Notes under the pieces: generated by a model
The model's input: the letters and a program-made list of their open reading frames with translations, nothing else
The model's database searches: none
Told to the model about the DNA's origin: nothing
Made by a program: the position numbers and the translations under genes
Shown: positions 35,008 through 43,638 of the stretch, piece after piece
Position numbering within the stretch: the first letter of the stretch is position 1
Layout: each line of letters begins with the position of its first letter
Source of the DNA: JBBSUQ01 sp964389755
GTDB taxonomy: Bacteria; Bacteroidota; Bacteroidia; Flavobacteriales_D; Crocinitomicaceae
Direction of reading: 5' to 3'
NCBI GenBank assembly: GCA_964389755.1
Contig: CAYMEW010000013.1
Coordinates: 25,258 to 89,257, forward strand
DNA: 64,000 nt

Positions 35008-35346
35008 ATGAGCACAGAAGAAGACAAACGCAAAAAGGACGACGACGGACCGGTACACGGTTACCCGATCGATGAAGGAAAAAAGCAAAGTGGAGTTAGC
35101 GGATTTGGGAACGATGCCCGCAAACTGAAAGAGGACGAGGAAGAACTCTACAAACAGGGAACTTTTAAGGAAGGTCATGCCGGTGAAGGACCGAAAGGAT
35201 ACGCTTCCGGAAATACCCCGGGCTCTTTCGATCCGGAACAGCGAAAAGATAATGAATCGTCAGGTTCATTTAAAGGCAACCCGGACAAATTTCAGCAAGA
35301 TGGTGTGGAAGGTGTAAAAACACATACGCGTCCGCCTGCCAAATAA
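35008..35346 (+). CDS. Hydrophilic, disordered, stress-type protein
   Basis: This 112-residue protein is almost entirely charged and small residues (Lys, Glu, Asp, Gly, Ser), with no hydrophobic core, as in desiccation or osmotic stress hydrophilins. Repeated Gly-x-Gly and 'SGSF'/'PGSF' motifs are seen. The ATG at 35008 is preferred; a frame upstream is not supported. I do not recognise a named family. It lies upstream of a DUF4142 lipoprotein, which also belongs to stress-type loci. Confidence 0.6.
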   Translation: MSTEEDKRKKDDDGPVHGYPIDEGKKQSGVSGFGNDARKLKEDEEELYKQGTFKEGHAGEGPKGYASGNTPGSFDPEQRKDNESSGSFKGNPDKFQQDGVEGVKTHTRPPAK

Positions 35347-35454
35347 ACTTGTCCGCGTGCTATTACCGCACGTAATCCTATACTTTAAAAGAACACATTA
35401 CACGAAAAGGCGGGCACAGCCTGCCTCCATTTAGAGAACCTTAAAATAAACGTT

Positions 35455-36045
35455 ATGAAAAAATTATTTTATACGCTGCTTGCCTTCACGGCGTTGACGG
35501 CATGCCAGTCAGAAAATACAGACGGAACCTGGTCCGAACGCGATTCGGATTTCGCCAACAAAGCGGCCGATGCCGGTATGTTCGAAGTGAAACTCGGTGA
35601 ACTCGCTCGCGATAAGGCGACCACAGAAGCAGTACGCAACCTGGCCGATCAAATTGTGTCTGATCACAAAGATGCCAATGACAAACTCAAGCAAATTGCA
35701 TCTGATAAAGGAATGACACTTCCCCAACATATCAGTGCCGAACATCAGCGTAAATATGACGATATGGCATCCAAAAACGGTATTGAATTCGACAAGGCGT
35801 ATGCAGATGCGATGGTTTCCGGGCACAAGGATGTTATCTCCATGTTTGAGAAAGAGATCGATCACGGAGAAGACAGCGACCTGACGAAGTTCGCGATGAA
35901 CACAAAACCGAAACTCGAACATCACCTGGAAATGGCCAAAGATGCTGAAGACCGTGTTAAGGAAGCCGAAGATCAACGCGACGACATGGAAGATAACATG
36001 GATGATCGTATGGACAATATGAAAGAGAACATGGAAAACATGTAA
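35455..36045 (+). CDS. DUF4142 lipoprotein
   Basis: This 196-residue protein has a lipobox LTAC (Cys17). The DUF4142 four-helix bundle (about residues 30-165) has 'FANKAADAGMFEVKLGELA' and 'HLEMAKD' as the opening and closing helices. The last 30 residues are a Met/Asp/Asn-rich helix of repeated DNM/ENM units. DUF4142 proteins lie in the envelope and are often stress-induced; no enzymatic role is known. It has its own terminator. Confidence 0.85.
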   Translation: MKKLFYTLLAFTALTACQSENTDGTWSERDSDFANKAADAGMFEVKLGELARDKATTEAVRNLADQIVSDHKDANDKLKQIASDKGMTLPQHISAEHQRKYDDMASKNGIEFDKAYADAMVSGHKDVISMFEKEIDHGEDSDLTKFAMNTKPKLEHHLEMAKDAEDRVKEAEDQRDDMEDNMDDRMDNMKENMENM

Positions 36046-36068
36046 TCGCTTTCTAACTGATTAAATGG

Positions 36069-36100
36069 AACCGTCGGTTTAAATACCGGCGGTTTTTTTA
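36069..36100 (+). terminator. Intrinsic terminator after DUF4142 gene
   Basis: A ten-pair stem (AACCGTCGGT / ACCGGCGGTT, one wobble) with a five-base loop precedes a T run. It is nearly identical to the tpx terminator. Confidence 0.8.
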
Positions 36101-36107
36101 TTGATTT

Positions 36108-36665
36108 TCAACGAATCAGAAATTCGGAATCCGTGCCCAGATTCATCCGTTTTGCTTTTAGAAAGCGCGCAATATAATATTTGCTTGTCTTAAAATTATC
36201 GATCGTGATTCCTTTGGAAGTGGAAGCATGGATGAAATTGATCGCATCCGGAGTCACCTCGATCACCATAGCCACGTGACCTACTTTCGTAGAGTTCAGA
36301 TTTCGGCCTTTGAAAAATAAGAGGTCGCCAGGCTGTACCTCACTCAACTTCACCGTTTCCCCGAGTTCGGCCATCCCATAAGAAGTTCGTGTCAGTTCAA
36401 AACCGGAATTCCCCATGATGTAATATATGAACCCGGAACAATCGAATCCGGCGGGACTCGTACCCGCATACCGGTATGGAACACCCAAAAATTTCTTCGC
36501 AAACAGGATGATCTCGTCGATCTTTTCCGGGTTATTGCGCTGTAGACTGTCAGACAGTGTTATGGTATCTGCCGGTCTTATCTGCAGACTGTCCACCTGA
36601 TCCTGCGCGAAGCCGTATGAAACGAACAACGTCAGAAATAACCCGAAAATAATTTTTACCTGCAT
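36108..36665 (-). CDS. NlpC/P60 cell-wall peptidase
   Basis: This 185-residue protein has a signal peptide ending about residue 20 (GFAQ) and an NlpC/P60 domain with catalytic C76 in 'GFDCSGF', H130 in 'VGHVAMVI' and H146 in 'FIHAST'. It is expected to cleave D-Glu/diamino-acid bonds in peptidoglycan stem peptides. The ATG at 36665 begins the signal peptide; an upstream in-frame ATG at 36749 lies within the divergent MerR gene. Catalytic spacing is normal. Confidence 0.9.
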   Translation of the reverse strand: MQVKIIFGLFLTLFVSYGFAQDQVDSLQIRPADTITLSDSLQRNNPEKIDEIILFAKKFLGVPYRYAGTSPAGFDCSGFIYYIMGNSGFELTRTSYGMAELGETVKLSEVQPGDLLFFKGRNLNSTKVGHVAMVIEVTPDAINFIHASTSKGITIDNFKTSKYYIARFLKAKRMNLGTDSEFLIR

Positions 36666-36689
36666 CTTGCCTGGAGAAGTTGCAAAATT

Positions 36690-37058
36690 ATGACTATTTT
36701 CGATAAAATTTGCAAGCCTTTGAGGACAGTCGACACCCATAATCTGCAAAAATTGTATTATTCGATCGGCGAAGTGGCATCCATGTTCGACGTCAATGCT
36801 TCACTCATCCGTTTTTGGGAAAAGGAATTCGACCTGATCCAGCCCAAAAAGAATAAAAAGGGAAACCGTCTGTTTACGGTTCGCGACATCGCCAATTTTA
36901 ACAAAATTTATCAACTCGTCAAGGTAAAAGGTTACACGCTCGAAGGTGCAAAGAACGAATTAAAAGGAAAGTCGCCCCTTCCGTCACCGGACAACAGCGA
37001 CGATCTGCTTGAAAGACTTTACGCGATCCGCGACAGGCTCATCGCACTGAAGGACTGA
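36690..37058 (+). CDS. MerR-family transcriptional regulator
   Basis: This 122-residue regulator has an N-terminal MerR winged helix ('YYSIGEVASMFDVNASLIRFWEKEF', here split over residues 23-47) and a short C-terminal coiled coil ending LIALKD, without an effector domain or metal cysteines. It belongs to a compact Bacteroidota branch. The start at 36690 gives 22 residues before the HTH; a TTG at 36753 is an alternative. The 24-base gap to the divergent NlpC/P60 gene may hold shared control elements. Confidence 0.82.
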   Translation: MTIFDKICKPLRTVDTHNLQKLYYSIGEVASMFDVNASLIRFWEKEFDLIQPKKNKKGNRLFTVRDIANFNKIYQLVKVKGYTLEGAKNELKGKSPLPSPDNSDDLLERLYAIRDRLIALKD

Positions 37059-37068
37059 ACAAATCCTT

Positions 37069-38139
37069 TTAATTGAGGTTGATATTCAGGTAAATGAAAG
37101 CTTCCACGAATTCGTGTTCTTCCACAACCACATCTTCTTTCGCTTTTCCGATACCTTCCAGCAGGCAGGTATGAATTTGTCCGCCGTAATTTTTCTTATC
37201 GTTATGGATCAGGCGAATAAAATCTTCGATGTTTTCTTCGGTAAAATACAGCAGCGGAAACGAAGAAAGGATCGTATTTTCGATTTCCGCCCATTCGACA
37301 TCTGTGAGCATCTGGCGCCGGTAGGAAATAAAGGATTCCACGAGCATCCCAAGAGCTACGGCATGTCCGTGTGCAATCTTCTTTCGTTGCAGGAAAAAAC
37401 CTTCGAGTGCATGTCCGGCCGTATGCCCGAAATTGAGTTTTTTACGAAGATCCTTTTCGAGCGGATCCTGTTTTACAATGTCATTCTTAATACCCACCGA
37501 GCGCGCGATCAACGCTTCCTGCCCGAGTGTATCCAGCATTTCTACTTTACAAAGTTCTGCCCAGTGTTCTTTGTCGGCAATAAGCGCATGCTTCAGCATT
37601 TCGGCGTAGCCGTTCAATAATTCCATTCCCGGAAGTGTGCTCAGAAAACGCGTATCGATAAAAACGGCTTTCGGATTCGAAAAAGTCCCGAGCTGATTTT
37701 TATACGGGCCGAGGTCGATCCCGGTCTTTCCGCCGACAGATGCATCCACCATGGCAAGCAGTGAAGTCGGGATATTGATAAAGTCAACTCCGCGTTTATA
37801 AACCGATGCAATGAATCCGCCGATATCGCTCACCAGTCCGCCACCGAGGTTGATCACCAGGTCACGCCGCCCGATCCGGTATTCGGAAAGTGCTTCCCAG
37901 ACCTGGAAACAGATCTCGAGTACTTTGTTCTCCTCACCCGCAGGAATCATCACTACTTCGCAATCCTCAAGTTGCTTAAACGTCGTGATCAGGTATTCGA
38001 GGCATTCGTCGTGTGTGTTTTCGTCCACGATCACCACTTTTTTGGCATTGGGATAGGCCGTATCGAGCAAGTCCGAAAAGCTTGTTTCTTCAATGTTTCC
38101 AATGAATACGGGATAACCTGAAGCTGCAATTTCTGTCAT
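37069..38139 (-). CDS. aroB: 3-dehydroquinate synthase
   Basis: This 356-residue shikimate-pathway enzyme turns DAHP into 3-dehydroquinate. It has the NAD-binding 'NLGGGLVSDIGGFIASVYKRG' region (here seen in segments), the 'DASVGGKTGID' loop, and zinc ligands Glu in 'NGYAEMLKHAL' and His in 'NFGHTAGHALE' and 'GHAVALGM'. Length and order of motifs are normal. It is monocistronic, convergent with the MerR gene and divergent from the proline dehydrogenase gene. Confidence 0.95.
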   Translation of the reverse strand: MTEIAASGYPVFIGNIEETSFSDLLDTAYPNAKKVVIVDENTHDECLEYLITTFKQLEDCEVVMIPAGEENKVLEICFQVWEALSEYRIGRRDLVINLGGGLVSDIGGFIASVYKRGVDFINIPTSLLAMVDASVGGKTGIDLGPYKNQLGTFSNPKAVFIDTRFLSTLPGMELLNGYAEMLKHALIADKEHWAELCKVEMLDTLGQEALIARSVGIKNDIVKQDPLEKDLRKKLNFGHTAGHALEGFFLQRKKIAHGHAVALGMLVESFISYRRQMLTDVEWAEIENTILSSFPLLYFTEENIEDFIRLIHNDKKNYGGQIHTCLLEGIGKAKEDVVVEEHEFVEAFIYLNINLN

Positions 38140-38210
38140 AGGTAAACAATACTTTCAGCAAAAATACTTAAAGAAAAGTTTCAGGCGGTTTTACTTGTTC
38201 AAAATCGGAT

Positions 38211-38218
38211 TAATTTTG
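38211..38218 (+). promoter_or_regulatory. -7 box adjoining proline dehydrogenase start
   Basis: TAATTTTG ends five bases before the ATG at 38224, implying a leaderless or one-base leader mRNA. Confidence 0.55.
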
Positions 38219-38223
38219 CAGCC

Positions 38224-39396
38224 ATGTTATCGTTTGACAATACGGAGATCGCATTCGGTAGTAAGTCCGATGCGGATTTGAAACGGGCACGACGCCTGTT
38301 CAAACTTATTTCCAGTCCTGCGCTTACGAAAGCAGGAAAATGGGCCACGAACCTGGCGCTGCATATCGGTCTGCCCGTCAAGGGGATCATCCGTAAGACG
38401 ATCTTCAGGCAATTTTGCGGCGGCGAAACCATTGAAGATTGCAGGCCAACGGTTGAAAGACTCGGAAAGTACGGAATCGGTACGATCCTCGATTATTCGG
38501 TGGAAGGTAAAACATCCGATGCCGATTTTGAACATACCGTGCAGGAGATCATTGCGACCATTCACGCCGGCAAACAAAACCGGGACATTCCTTTCGCTGT
38601 TTTCAAAATGACCGGGATCACGCGTTTCGAGTTATTGCATAAAGCAAATGACGGCACTGAAAATCTCAGTGAAAGTGAACAGGCGGAGTACGCGCTTTTC
38701 CGGGATCGCGTGTTGCGCATTTGCCAGGCAGCCTTCGAATGTGAAGTCCCGGTATTTGTAGACGCGGAAGAATCCTGGATCCAGCATGCAATCGACAACC
38801 TGGCCCACGAAATGATGATGCGCTTTAACCGTAAAAAAGCACTGGTATACAATACGGTTCAGATGTATCGTCACGACCGCTTCGAATTTCTCCGCGAACA
38901 GGTGACCCGCGCGAAGCAGCAAGGCTGGATCTACGGTGTAAAACTCGTACGCGGCGCTTATATGGAGAAAGAACGCAAACGTGCCGAAGAACTCGGTTAC
39001 CCCTCCCCGATCCAAAAAGACAAAGCGTCAACGGACTCCGATTACAACGACGCACTGGCATTCTGCCTGGAACACCTCGACCATACGGCCCTGGTCGCAG
39101 GGACGCACAACGAACACAGTTCCGCCTTGCTTGCGGAGTTCATGACAGAGCAGAACATCGACAAAGACCATCCGCATATTTATTTCGCACAGTTGCTCGG
39201 GATGAGCGACCATATTTCTTACAACCTTGCTCACGAGCATTTCAACGTGGCCAAATACGTACCTTACGGACCGATTCGTGAGGTCATGCCCTACCTGTTT
39301 CGCCGTGCTGATGAGAACACCTCCGTAGCAGGACAGACCAACCGGGAACTCCGGCTCCTGGACTATGAGATCCTGCGCCGGAAGAAAGACCGGTAA
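38224..39396 (+). CDS. Proline dehydrogenase
   Basis: This 390-residue FAD enzyme oxidises proline to pyrroline-5-carboxylate. The PRODH barrel has 'VFVDAEESW', 'GVKLVRGAYMEKER', 'GTHNEHS' and 'RRADENTSV', which line the FAD and substrate sites. It is a stand-alone PRODH, not fused to P5C dehydrogenase, as is common in Bacteroidota. An N-terminal extension of about 70 helical residues precedes the barrel. It is monocistronic, with its -7 box against the start codon. Confidence 0.92.
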   Translation: MLSFDNTEIAFGSKSDADLKRARRLFKLISSPALTKAGKWATNLALHIGLPVKGIIRKTIFRQFCGGETIEDCRPTVERLGKYGIGTILDYSVEGKTSDADFEHTVQEIIATIHAGKQNRDIPFAVFKMTGITRFELLHKANDGTENLSESEQAEYALFRDRVLRICQAAFECEVPVFVDAEESWIQHAIDNLAHEMMMRFNRKKALVYNTVQMYRHDRFEFLREQVTRAKQQGWIYGVKLVRGAYMEKERKRAEELGYPSPIQKDKASTDSDYNDALAFCLEHLDHTALVAGTHNEHSSALLAEFMTEQNIDKDHPHIYFAQLLGMSDHISYNLAHEHFNVAKYVPYGPIREVMPYLFRRADENTSVAGQTNRELRLLDYEILRRKKDR

Positions 39397-39443
39397 ACGA
39401 TTTTCACAAGGTGTAACGAACCTGTAATTACGCTGAAAATGCG

Positions 39444-39451
39444 TAACTTTG
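39444..39451 (+). promoter_or_regulatory. -7 box adjoining DUF763 start
   Basis: TAACTTTG, the same box as at the SRP RNA, ends four bases before the ATG at 39456. Transcription would start at the start codon. Confidence 0.55.
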
Positions 39452-39455
39452 CAGT

Positions 39456-40682
39456 ATGCCCGAACTTTATTTTCACGGTGGCCGGCAGGCCGATCTTCCG
39501 CTGCATCACGGAAAAGTTCCGCCCTGGCTTGCACAACGCATGTCTGCACTCGGGGCTGCGATCACCGAATCCATCGTGTTGAACTACGGCAAATCCGCAT
39601 TTCTTACGCGCATGAGCGACCCGTTCTGGTTCCAGGCCTTTGGTTGTGCGCTGGGCATGGACTGGCATTCATCCGGGATTACGACCTCCGTGATGGGCTC
39701 CTTAAAATTTGCACTGAATCCGCGCGCGCACGAACTCGGGATCTATATCTGCGGAGGAAAAGGAAAACAATCCCGTCAAACGCCCGAAGAATTAATGCGC
39801 GTCGGAGACAAAACAGGCCTGAACGGCAAGGAACTGGCTCATTTCAGTAAACTAACCGCGAAAGTGGACAATACGATCATCCAGGACGGCTTCCAGTTAT
39901 ACACGCATTCGTTTATTCTTTCCGATGAAGGTCATTGGGTGGTGATCCAGCAGGGAATGAACGATAACTCAGGCATGGCACGACGCTATCACTGGCATTC
40001 GGAACAGGTAAAAGCATTCACCGAGGAACCGCATACCTTTATTTACGGCAAAAACCAGGGAGAGATCCTCAATCTGACGGATAAACTCGCAAACCCGGCA
40101 AAGAATGCGATGTTGTCGCTGACGAAGGAAAAACCGGCGCACCTGCTTCCCGAACTGGCGCGTTTGCGATTGCCTGCGCATCACGATCTGCGCGCCGGGG
40201 ATGTGAATCTTAAACGCCTCGGTGCCGTGCTCACGCTTGCGCACGAACGCGAACTCACCGATTTTGAAGAATTACTGATGCTCGAAGGTACGGGTCCGCG
40301 TACGATTCAGTCGCTGGCACTGGTGAGCGAAGTGATACACGGTGCTCCTTCCCGCTTCTCCGATCCCGGACGTTTTTCGTTTGCCCATGGCGGTAAAGAC
40401 GGACATCCCTTTCCGGTTCCCACCCATGTTTACGACGAGACCATTGAAATCCTGCGCGACTCCGTTGAAAAAGCGCGAATCGGGGCTACCGAAAAAAACG
40501 AAGCGATCCGGAATCTTTCCCATGCGTCTGTCATGCTTGAAAAAAACTTCGAACCCGGAGAAGGACTGTTCGAAAAAGCCGTGTCGCGCGAACGTCGCGA
40601 TTCCTGGAAATACGGCGGACGAACCATTTTCGGCAGTGAAAAGCCACCGAAACCGGACAATGGTCAGCTCAGCCTTTTTTAA
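39456..40682 (+). CDS. DUF763 protein with C-terminal clamp-binding-like motif
   Basis: This 408-residue protein is a full-length DUF763 member: 'GRQADLPLHHGKVPPWLAQRM', 'SDPFWFQAFGCALGMDWHSSG' and 'GLKFAL'-like segments are conserved in archaea and bacteria. A helix-hairpin-helix-like stretch 'LLMLEGTGPRTIQSLALV' lies near residue 275. The very last residues are GQLSLF, a perfect match to the QL(S/D)LF peptide by which bacterial polymerases, MutS and MutL bind the beta sliding clamp. DUF763 has no established function. The motif plus HhH suggests a DNA-repair role, which is inference. Confidence 0.85.
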   Translation: MPELYFHGGRQADLPLHHGKVPPWLAQRMSALGAAITESIVLNYGKSAFLTRMSDPFWFQAFGCALGMDWHSSGITTSVMGSLKFALNPRAHELGIYICGGKGKQSRQTPEELMRVGDKTGLNGKELAHFSKLTAKVDNTIIQDGFQLYTHSFILSDEGHWVVIQQGMNDNSGMARRYHWHSEQVKAFTEEPHTFIYGKNQGEILNLTDKLANPAKNAMLSLTKEKPAHLLPELARLRLPAHHDLRAGDVNLKRLGAVLTLAHERELTDFEELLMLEGTGPRTIQSLALVSEVIHGAPSRFSDPGRFSFAHGGKDGHPFPVPTHVYDETIEILRDSVEKARIGATEKNEAIRNLSHASVMLEKNFEPGEGLFEKAVSRERRDSWKYGGRTIFGSEKPPKPDNGQLSLF

Positions 40683-40810
40683 GTCCTCGTGAAATTTAAA
40701 TGATCTGCTTATTTTCTTTTGTTAGTTTTCCCCGAAAGCCCTATTTTTACCCCGAAACTGAATGCAAATATCCTTCTGAAAAGGCATTTTGCAAATAAAA
40801 ATTACTGGCC

Positions 40811-41479
40811 ATGAAAATTACTGACAACCCCGTGCAAAAGGAAGAAATGCAACAGGCTATCCGCAACTGGATGGATAACCGCGATAACAAATCCGTACTC
40901 GAACGCCTTTTTGCGATCGGCAATGCATTTTGCTTTGAACTGGAAGATGAACTTCCGGCAGATTCGTACCTTCACGCCTACCCGTCCATTACGGAAAGCG
41001 GGAACCTCCAGTTTATTGTGATTCCTTCGCAGTATGACGTAAAAAATGCTCCGGACGGTGCTTTTTCTCATGCCACACAGTGTAACGTGCAGGTTCACCC
41101 GTTCAGCCATGGTCTCGGAGGACCGCTTCCCGAAGAAGTAGCGATTAAGCGCATGGAGGACTGGGATAATGAACACGTTCCTTGGATCAGCGAAAATGTA
41201 GCGACGCCGAACGGCATTTACGAAGCACTTGTGATTCCGGCAGATGATATTATCACCGGGGACGTTCACTGGGCGTTCTTCGCATTGAAAACACAACCGG
41301 CGGCAACCGGGGGATTTGCGGCAGATCTGATCATTTACAACCAGTCTACCATGCAGATCGTATATCCGCAATCGATTTCTCCGCTCTATTACGACATGGT
41401 GCGTCCCGTGCCACCGTATGGCGGAGAGGGAACCAAAAGAGAAGCGTTTTACCTCCTGAACAGTTCGATCGGTAAATGA
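40811..41479 (+). CDS. Hypothetical cytoplasmic protein of signalling cassette
   Basis: This 222-residue soluble protein has no signal peptide. It is rich in aromatic and acidic residues, with 'HPFSHGLGGPLPEE' and 'VHWAFFALKTQP' as the most distinctive stretches. I recognise no family. Its stop overlaps the start of the next membrane protein gene (ATGA), so it is translationally coupled to a membrane protein, histidine kinase and response regulator, and probably belongs to the same signalling unit. Confidence 0.6.
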   Translation: MKITDNPVQKEEMQQAIRNWMDNRDNKSVLERLFAIGNAFCFELEDELPADSYLHAYPSITESGNLQFIVIPSQYDVKNAPDGAFSHATQCNVQVHPFSHGLGGPLPEEVAIKRMEDWDNEHVPWISENVATPNGIYEALVIPADDIITGDVHWAFFALKTQPAATGGFAADLIIYNQSTMQIVYPQSISPLYYDMVRPVPPYGGEGTKREAFYLLNSSIGK

Positions 41480-42144
41480 CGTTTACGGAGATACTGGAAG
41501 TTTTCACCGTTCTGTCCCCCGTATTACTGATTAGTGGTCTGATCATTGGCTTTTCAAAATACAGCACGCTCGATCCGGTGCACCGATTGCTTGTTATTTA
41601 TTTTGCGATCTGTCTCGGTATTGATATTTCAAGCCGCATCTCCGGGTATTATTTCAAAAACAACCTGATATTCATCCCTTTGATGTCATTACTGGAACTG
41701 GCTGTGTTTGCCCGCATGTATTTCCGCTATCTCTTTGAGGAAAAATATGTGTTACTGAGGGTTATTACCGCTATTGCGGCTGCGTATATGGGAGCGGAAA
41801 TCGTGCGCTTACTCGCCACGGGAGCTTCTCAGTTCCAGTCGTATGCCAGGCCGGCGGGTACGTTTGCCATTGTTTTGATGAGCATCACTTACTTTTTTGA
41901 TAAGATCGAAAGGGAGGAATTCCTGCCGGCAAACCGATTTTCAATTAATACGGCCTTTTTCATTTACTTTTCACTGAGTTTTGTACTGTTTCTGCCACTG
42001 AACTTTTTGGTTAACGGCCCTACAGGACTGATTTATTTCTTTTGGCTCGGAACCCTGTTCGTCACCATTGTATTCTATGCATTTTTAATCCGTTCGATAT
42101 GGAAAAATGGCAAGACCCGGGAACGCTTGCGCTATGGCTCCTGA
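41476..42144 (+). CDS. Polytopic membrane protein, presumed sensor partner of the kinase
   Basis: This 222-residue protein has about seven transmembrane helices and minimal loops, with a C-terminal basic tail (WKNGKTRERLRYG). No enzymatic motif is seen. It overlaps the histidine kinase gene by 46 bases in another frame and the upstream hypothetical by four. The kinase itself has only one membrane anchor and no sensory domain, so this protein is the natural candidate for signal input. The family is unrecognised. Confidence 0.6.
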   Translation: MTFTEILEVFTVLSPVLLISGLIIGFSKYSTLDPVHRLLVIYFAICLGIDISSRISGYYFKNNLIFIPLMSLLELAVFARMYFRYLFEEKYVLLRVITAIAAAYMGAEIVRLLATGASQFQSYARPAGTFAIVLMSITYFFDKIEREEFLPANRFSINTAFFIYFSLSFVLFLPLNFLVNGPTGLIYFFWLGTLFVTIVFYAFLIRSIWKNGKTRERLRYGS

Positions 42145-42875
42145 TCGTACTCGTTTTCATATTCATCCTTGTGTTGTACATCATAAGGCTGGTCCGTTCT
42201 ACCTTTAAACGGATCATTCGTACAAAACAGGAAGAAGCGCGCCTCCGGGAGGAACATCAGCAGGAATTGCTCGTTACAAGTCATAAGGTGGAAGAACGCG
42301 AGAAAAAACGCATTGCCGCCGAACTCCACGATCATTTTGGGGTGAATCTCAGTACACTGAAACTGTGGATCGGCCGGATTCCAAAAAATGAAGAACAACG
42401 CGCCGTTTTAGAGAAGGTTAATTCGCTGATCGATCAGAACATCGAATCGGTGCGCGACCTTTCACACCAGATATATCCGCCTCTTTTACGTGAACTGGGC
42501 CTGTACACTGCCTTAAAAGAACTCGCCAACGACCTTGCCGGAAAAATAGACATCCTGATCATCCCGGCACGTCCTATGCCTCAAACGGGTGACTGGATCG
42601 ACCTGCAGCTATTCCGGATTTGCCAGGAATTCATCCAGAACAGTCTTAAGTACAGCCAGTCCGACCAGGTCGAGATCCGGTTTCGGAACAGTGAAACCGG
42701 CTTTGTTATGTATATCCGGGATTTTGGAGTCGGTTTTGACCAGCACGGTGAAAAAGCCGGCGGCCTGGGGCTGAAAAACATGAAATCCCGCGGTCAGGCT
42801 ATTGGCGCCCGCATGAAAATGCGTTCGCGGATCGGTTACGGAACATCTTATCTCCTTATAAAAGAACGGTTATGA
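42099..42875 (+). CDS. NarL-type histidine kinase without sensor domain
   Basis: This 258-residue kinase has a single N-terminal transmembrane helix (about residues 10-30), a short coiled coil, a HisKA_3 dimerisation domain with phospho-acceptor H77 in 'RIAAELHDHFG', and a HATPase domain with the N box in 'CQEFIQNSLKYS', G1 'DFGVGFD' and G2 'GGLGLKNM'. No extracellular loop is present. The ATG at 42099 is preferred; upstream codons overlap the membrane gene. It ends in an ATGA overlap with the response regulator, its evident partner. Confidence 0.88.
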   Translation: MEKWQDPGTLALWLLIVLVFIFILVLYIIRLVRSTFKRIIRTKQEEARLREEHQQELLVTSHKVEEREKKRIAAELHDHFGVNLSTLKLWIGRIPKNEEQRAVLEKVNSLIDQNIESVRDLSHQIYPPLLRELGLYTALKELANDLAGKIDILIIPARPMPQTGDWIDLQLFRICQEFIQNSLKYSQSDQVEIRFRNSETGFVMYIRDFGVGFDQHGEKAGGLGLKNMKSRGQAIGARMKMRSRIGYGTSYLLIKERL

Positions 42876-43567
42876 AAAAGATCATTAAACTCGGAATCGT
42901 CGATGACGACCTCTTGTTTACAGAAGCACTGGCCTCGCTGTTTGACCAGGATGAACGCTTCGAAGTAGTTTTTCGCTCGGCAGCGCCGGCTTCCCTTAAA
43001 GAACTTCTCCTTGAAAAAGGCAAACCGGATGTCTTGCTTCTCGACCTCAAACTCGGCGAGATAAGCGGACTGGACGTGGGAAACCTGCTGCATGAAAGCT
43101 TTCCGGAACTTCGCATTGTCGCCCTGTCATCGTATTACAAACCTGTTTACCTCGCAGCAGTGATCCGGCACGGATTTTCGGCTTTCGTATCCAAACACAG
43201 TTCTTCCGACGAACTGTTCAGCGCGATCGAAAAAGTGCATGAAACGGGTTCTTACATACGGCCCGAAGACCTGCTAAAACTACAGGAATTCCTGATGGAT
43301 CCGGCTTCCGATACCCGTGCTGACTTCGAAACAAGAACACCGCTCAGCGAACGTGAGAACGAAGTGTTAAGCCTTGTCTGTAAACAATATACGAATGCCG
43401 AGATCGCCGAAAAGCTGTTTCTCAGCCAACGCACCGTGGAGGGGCACCGCAACCGGATCATTGAGAAAACGGGCGTTCGCAATACCGCCGGACTCGTGAT
43501 CTGGGCGATCGCCAATAAACTGATCGATCTCTCGGAAATCGAACTGCAGAACAATCTGAAGTCCTGA
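42872..43567 (+). CDS. LuxR-type response regulator
   Basis: This 231-residue regulator has a receiver domain with the acidic pocket D11-D13 and phospho-acceptor D58 in 'DVLLLDLKLG', a conserved K in 'FVSKHSS', and a LuxR/NarL HTH from 'PLSERENEVLSLVCKQYTNAE' to the end. It is the output of the upstream split sensor kinase system. Target genes are not apparent in the window. A strong terminator ends the operon. Confidence 0.92.
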   Translation: MKKIIKLGIVDDDLLFTEALASLFDQDERFEVVFRSAAPASLKELLLEKGKPDVLLLDLKLGEISGLDVGNLLHESFPELRIVALSSYYKPVYLAAVIRHGFSAFVSKHSSSDELFSAIEKVHETGSYIRPEDLLKLQEFLMDPASDTRADFETRTPLSERENEVLSLVCKQYTNAEIAEKLFLSQRTVEGHRNRIIEKTGVRNTAGLVIWAIANKLIDLSEIELQNNLKS

Positions 43568-43574
43568 TACGAAA

Positions 43575-43606
43575 AACAGCCGGGTTTGCCCCGGCTGTTT
43601 TTATTT
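43575..43606 (+). terminator. Intrinsic terminator after response regulator gene
   Basis: AACAGCCGGG pairs with CCCGGCTGTT around a five-base loop, followed by TTTTATTT. Confidence 0.85.
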
Positions 43607-43638
43607 AAATTCACTGCATTCGCTAAGGAAAGTCCAAC

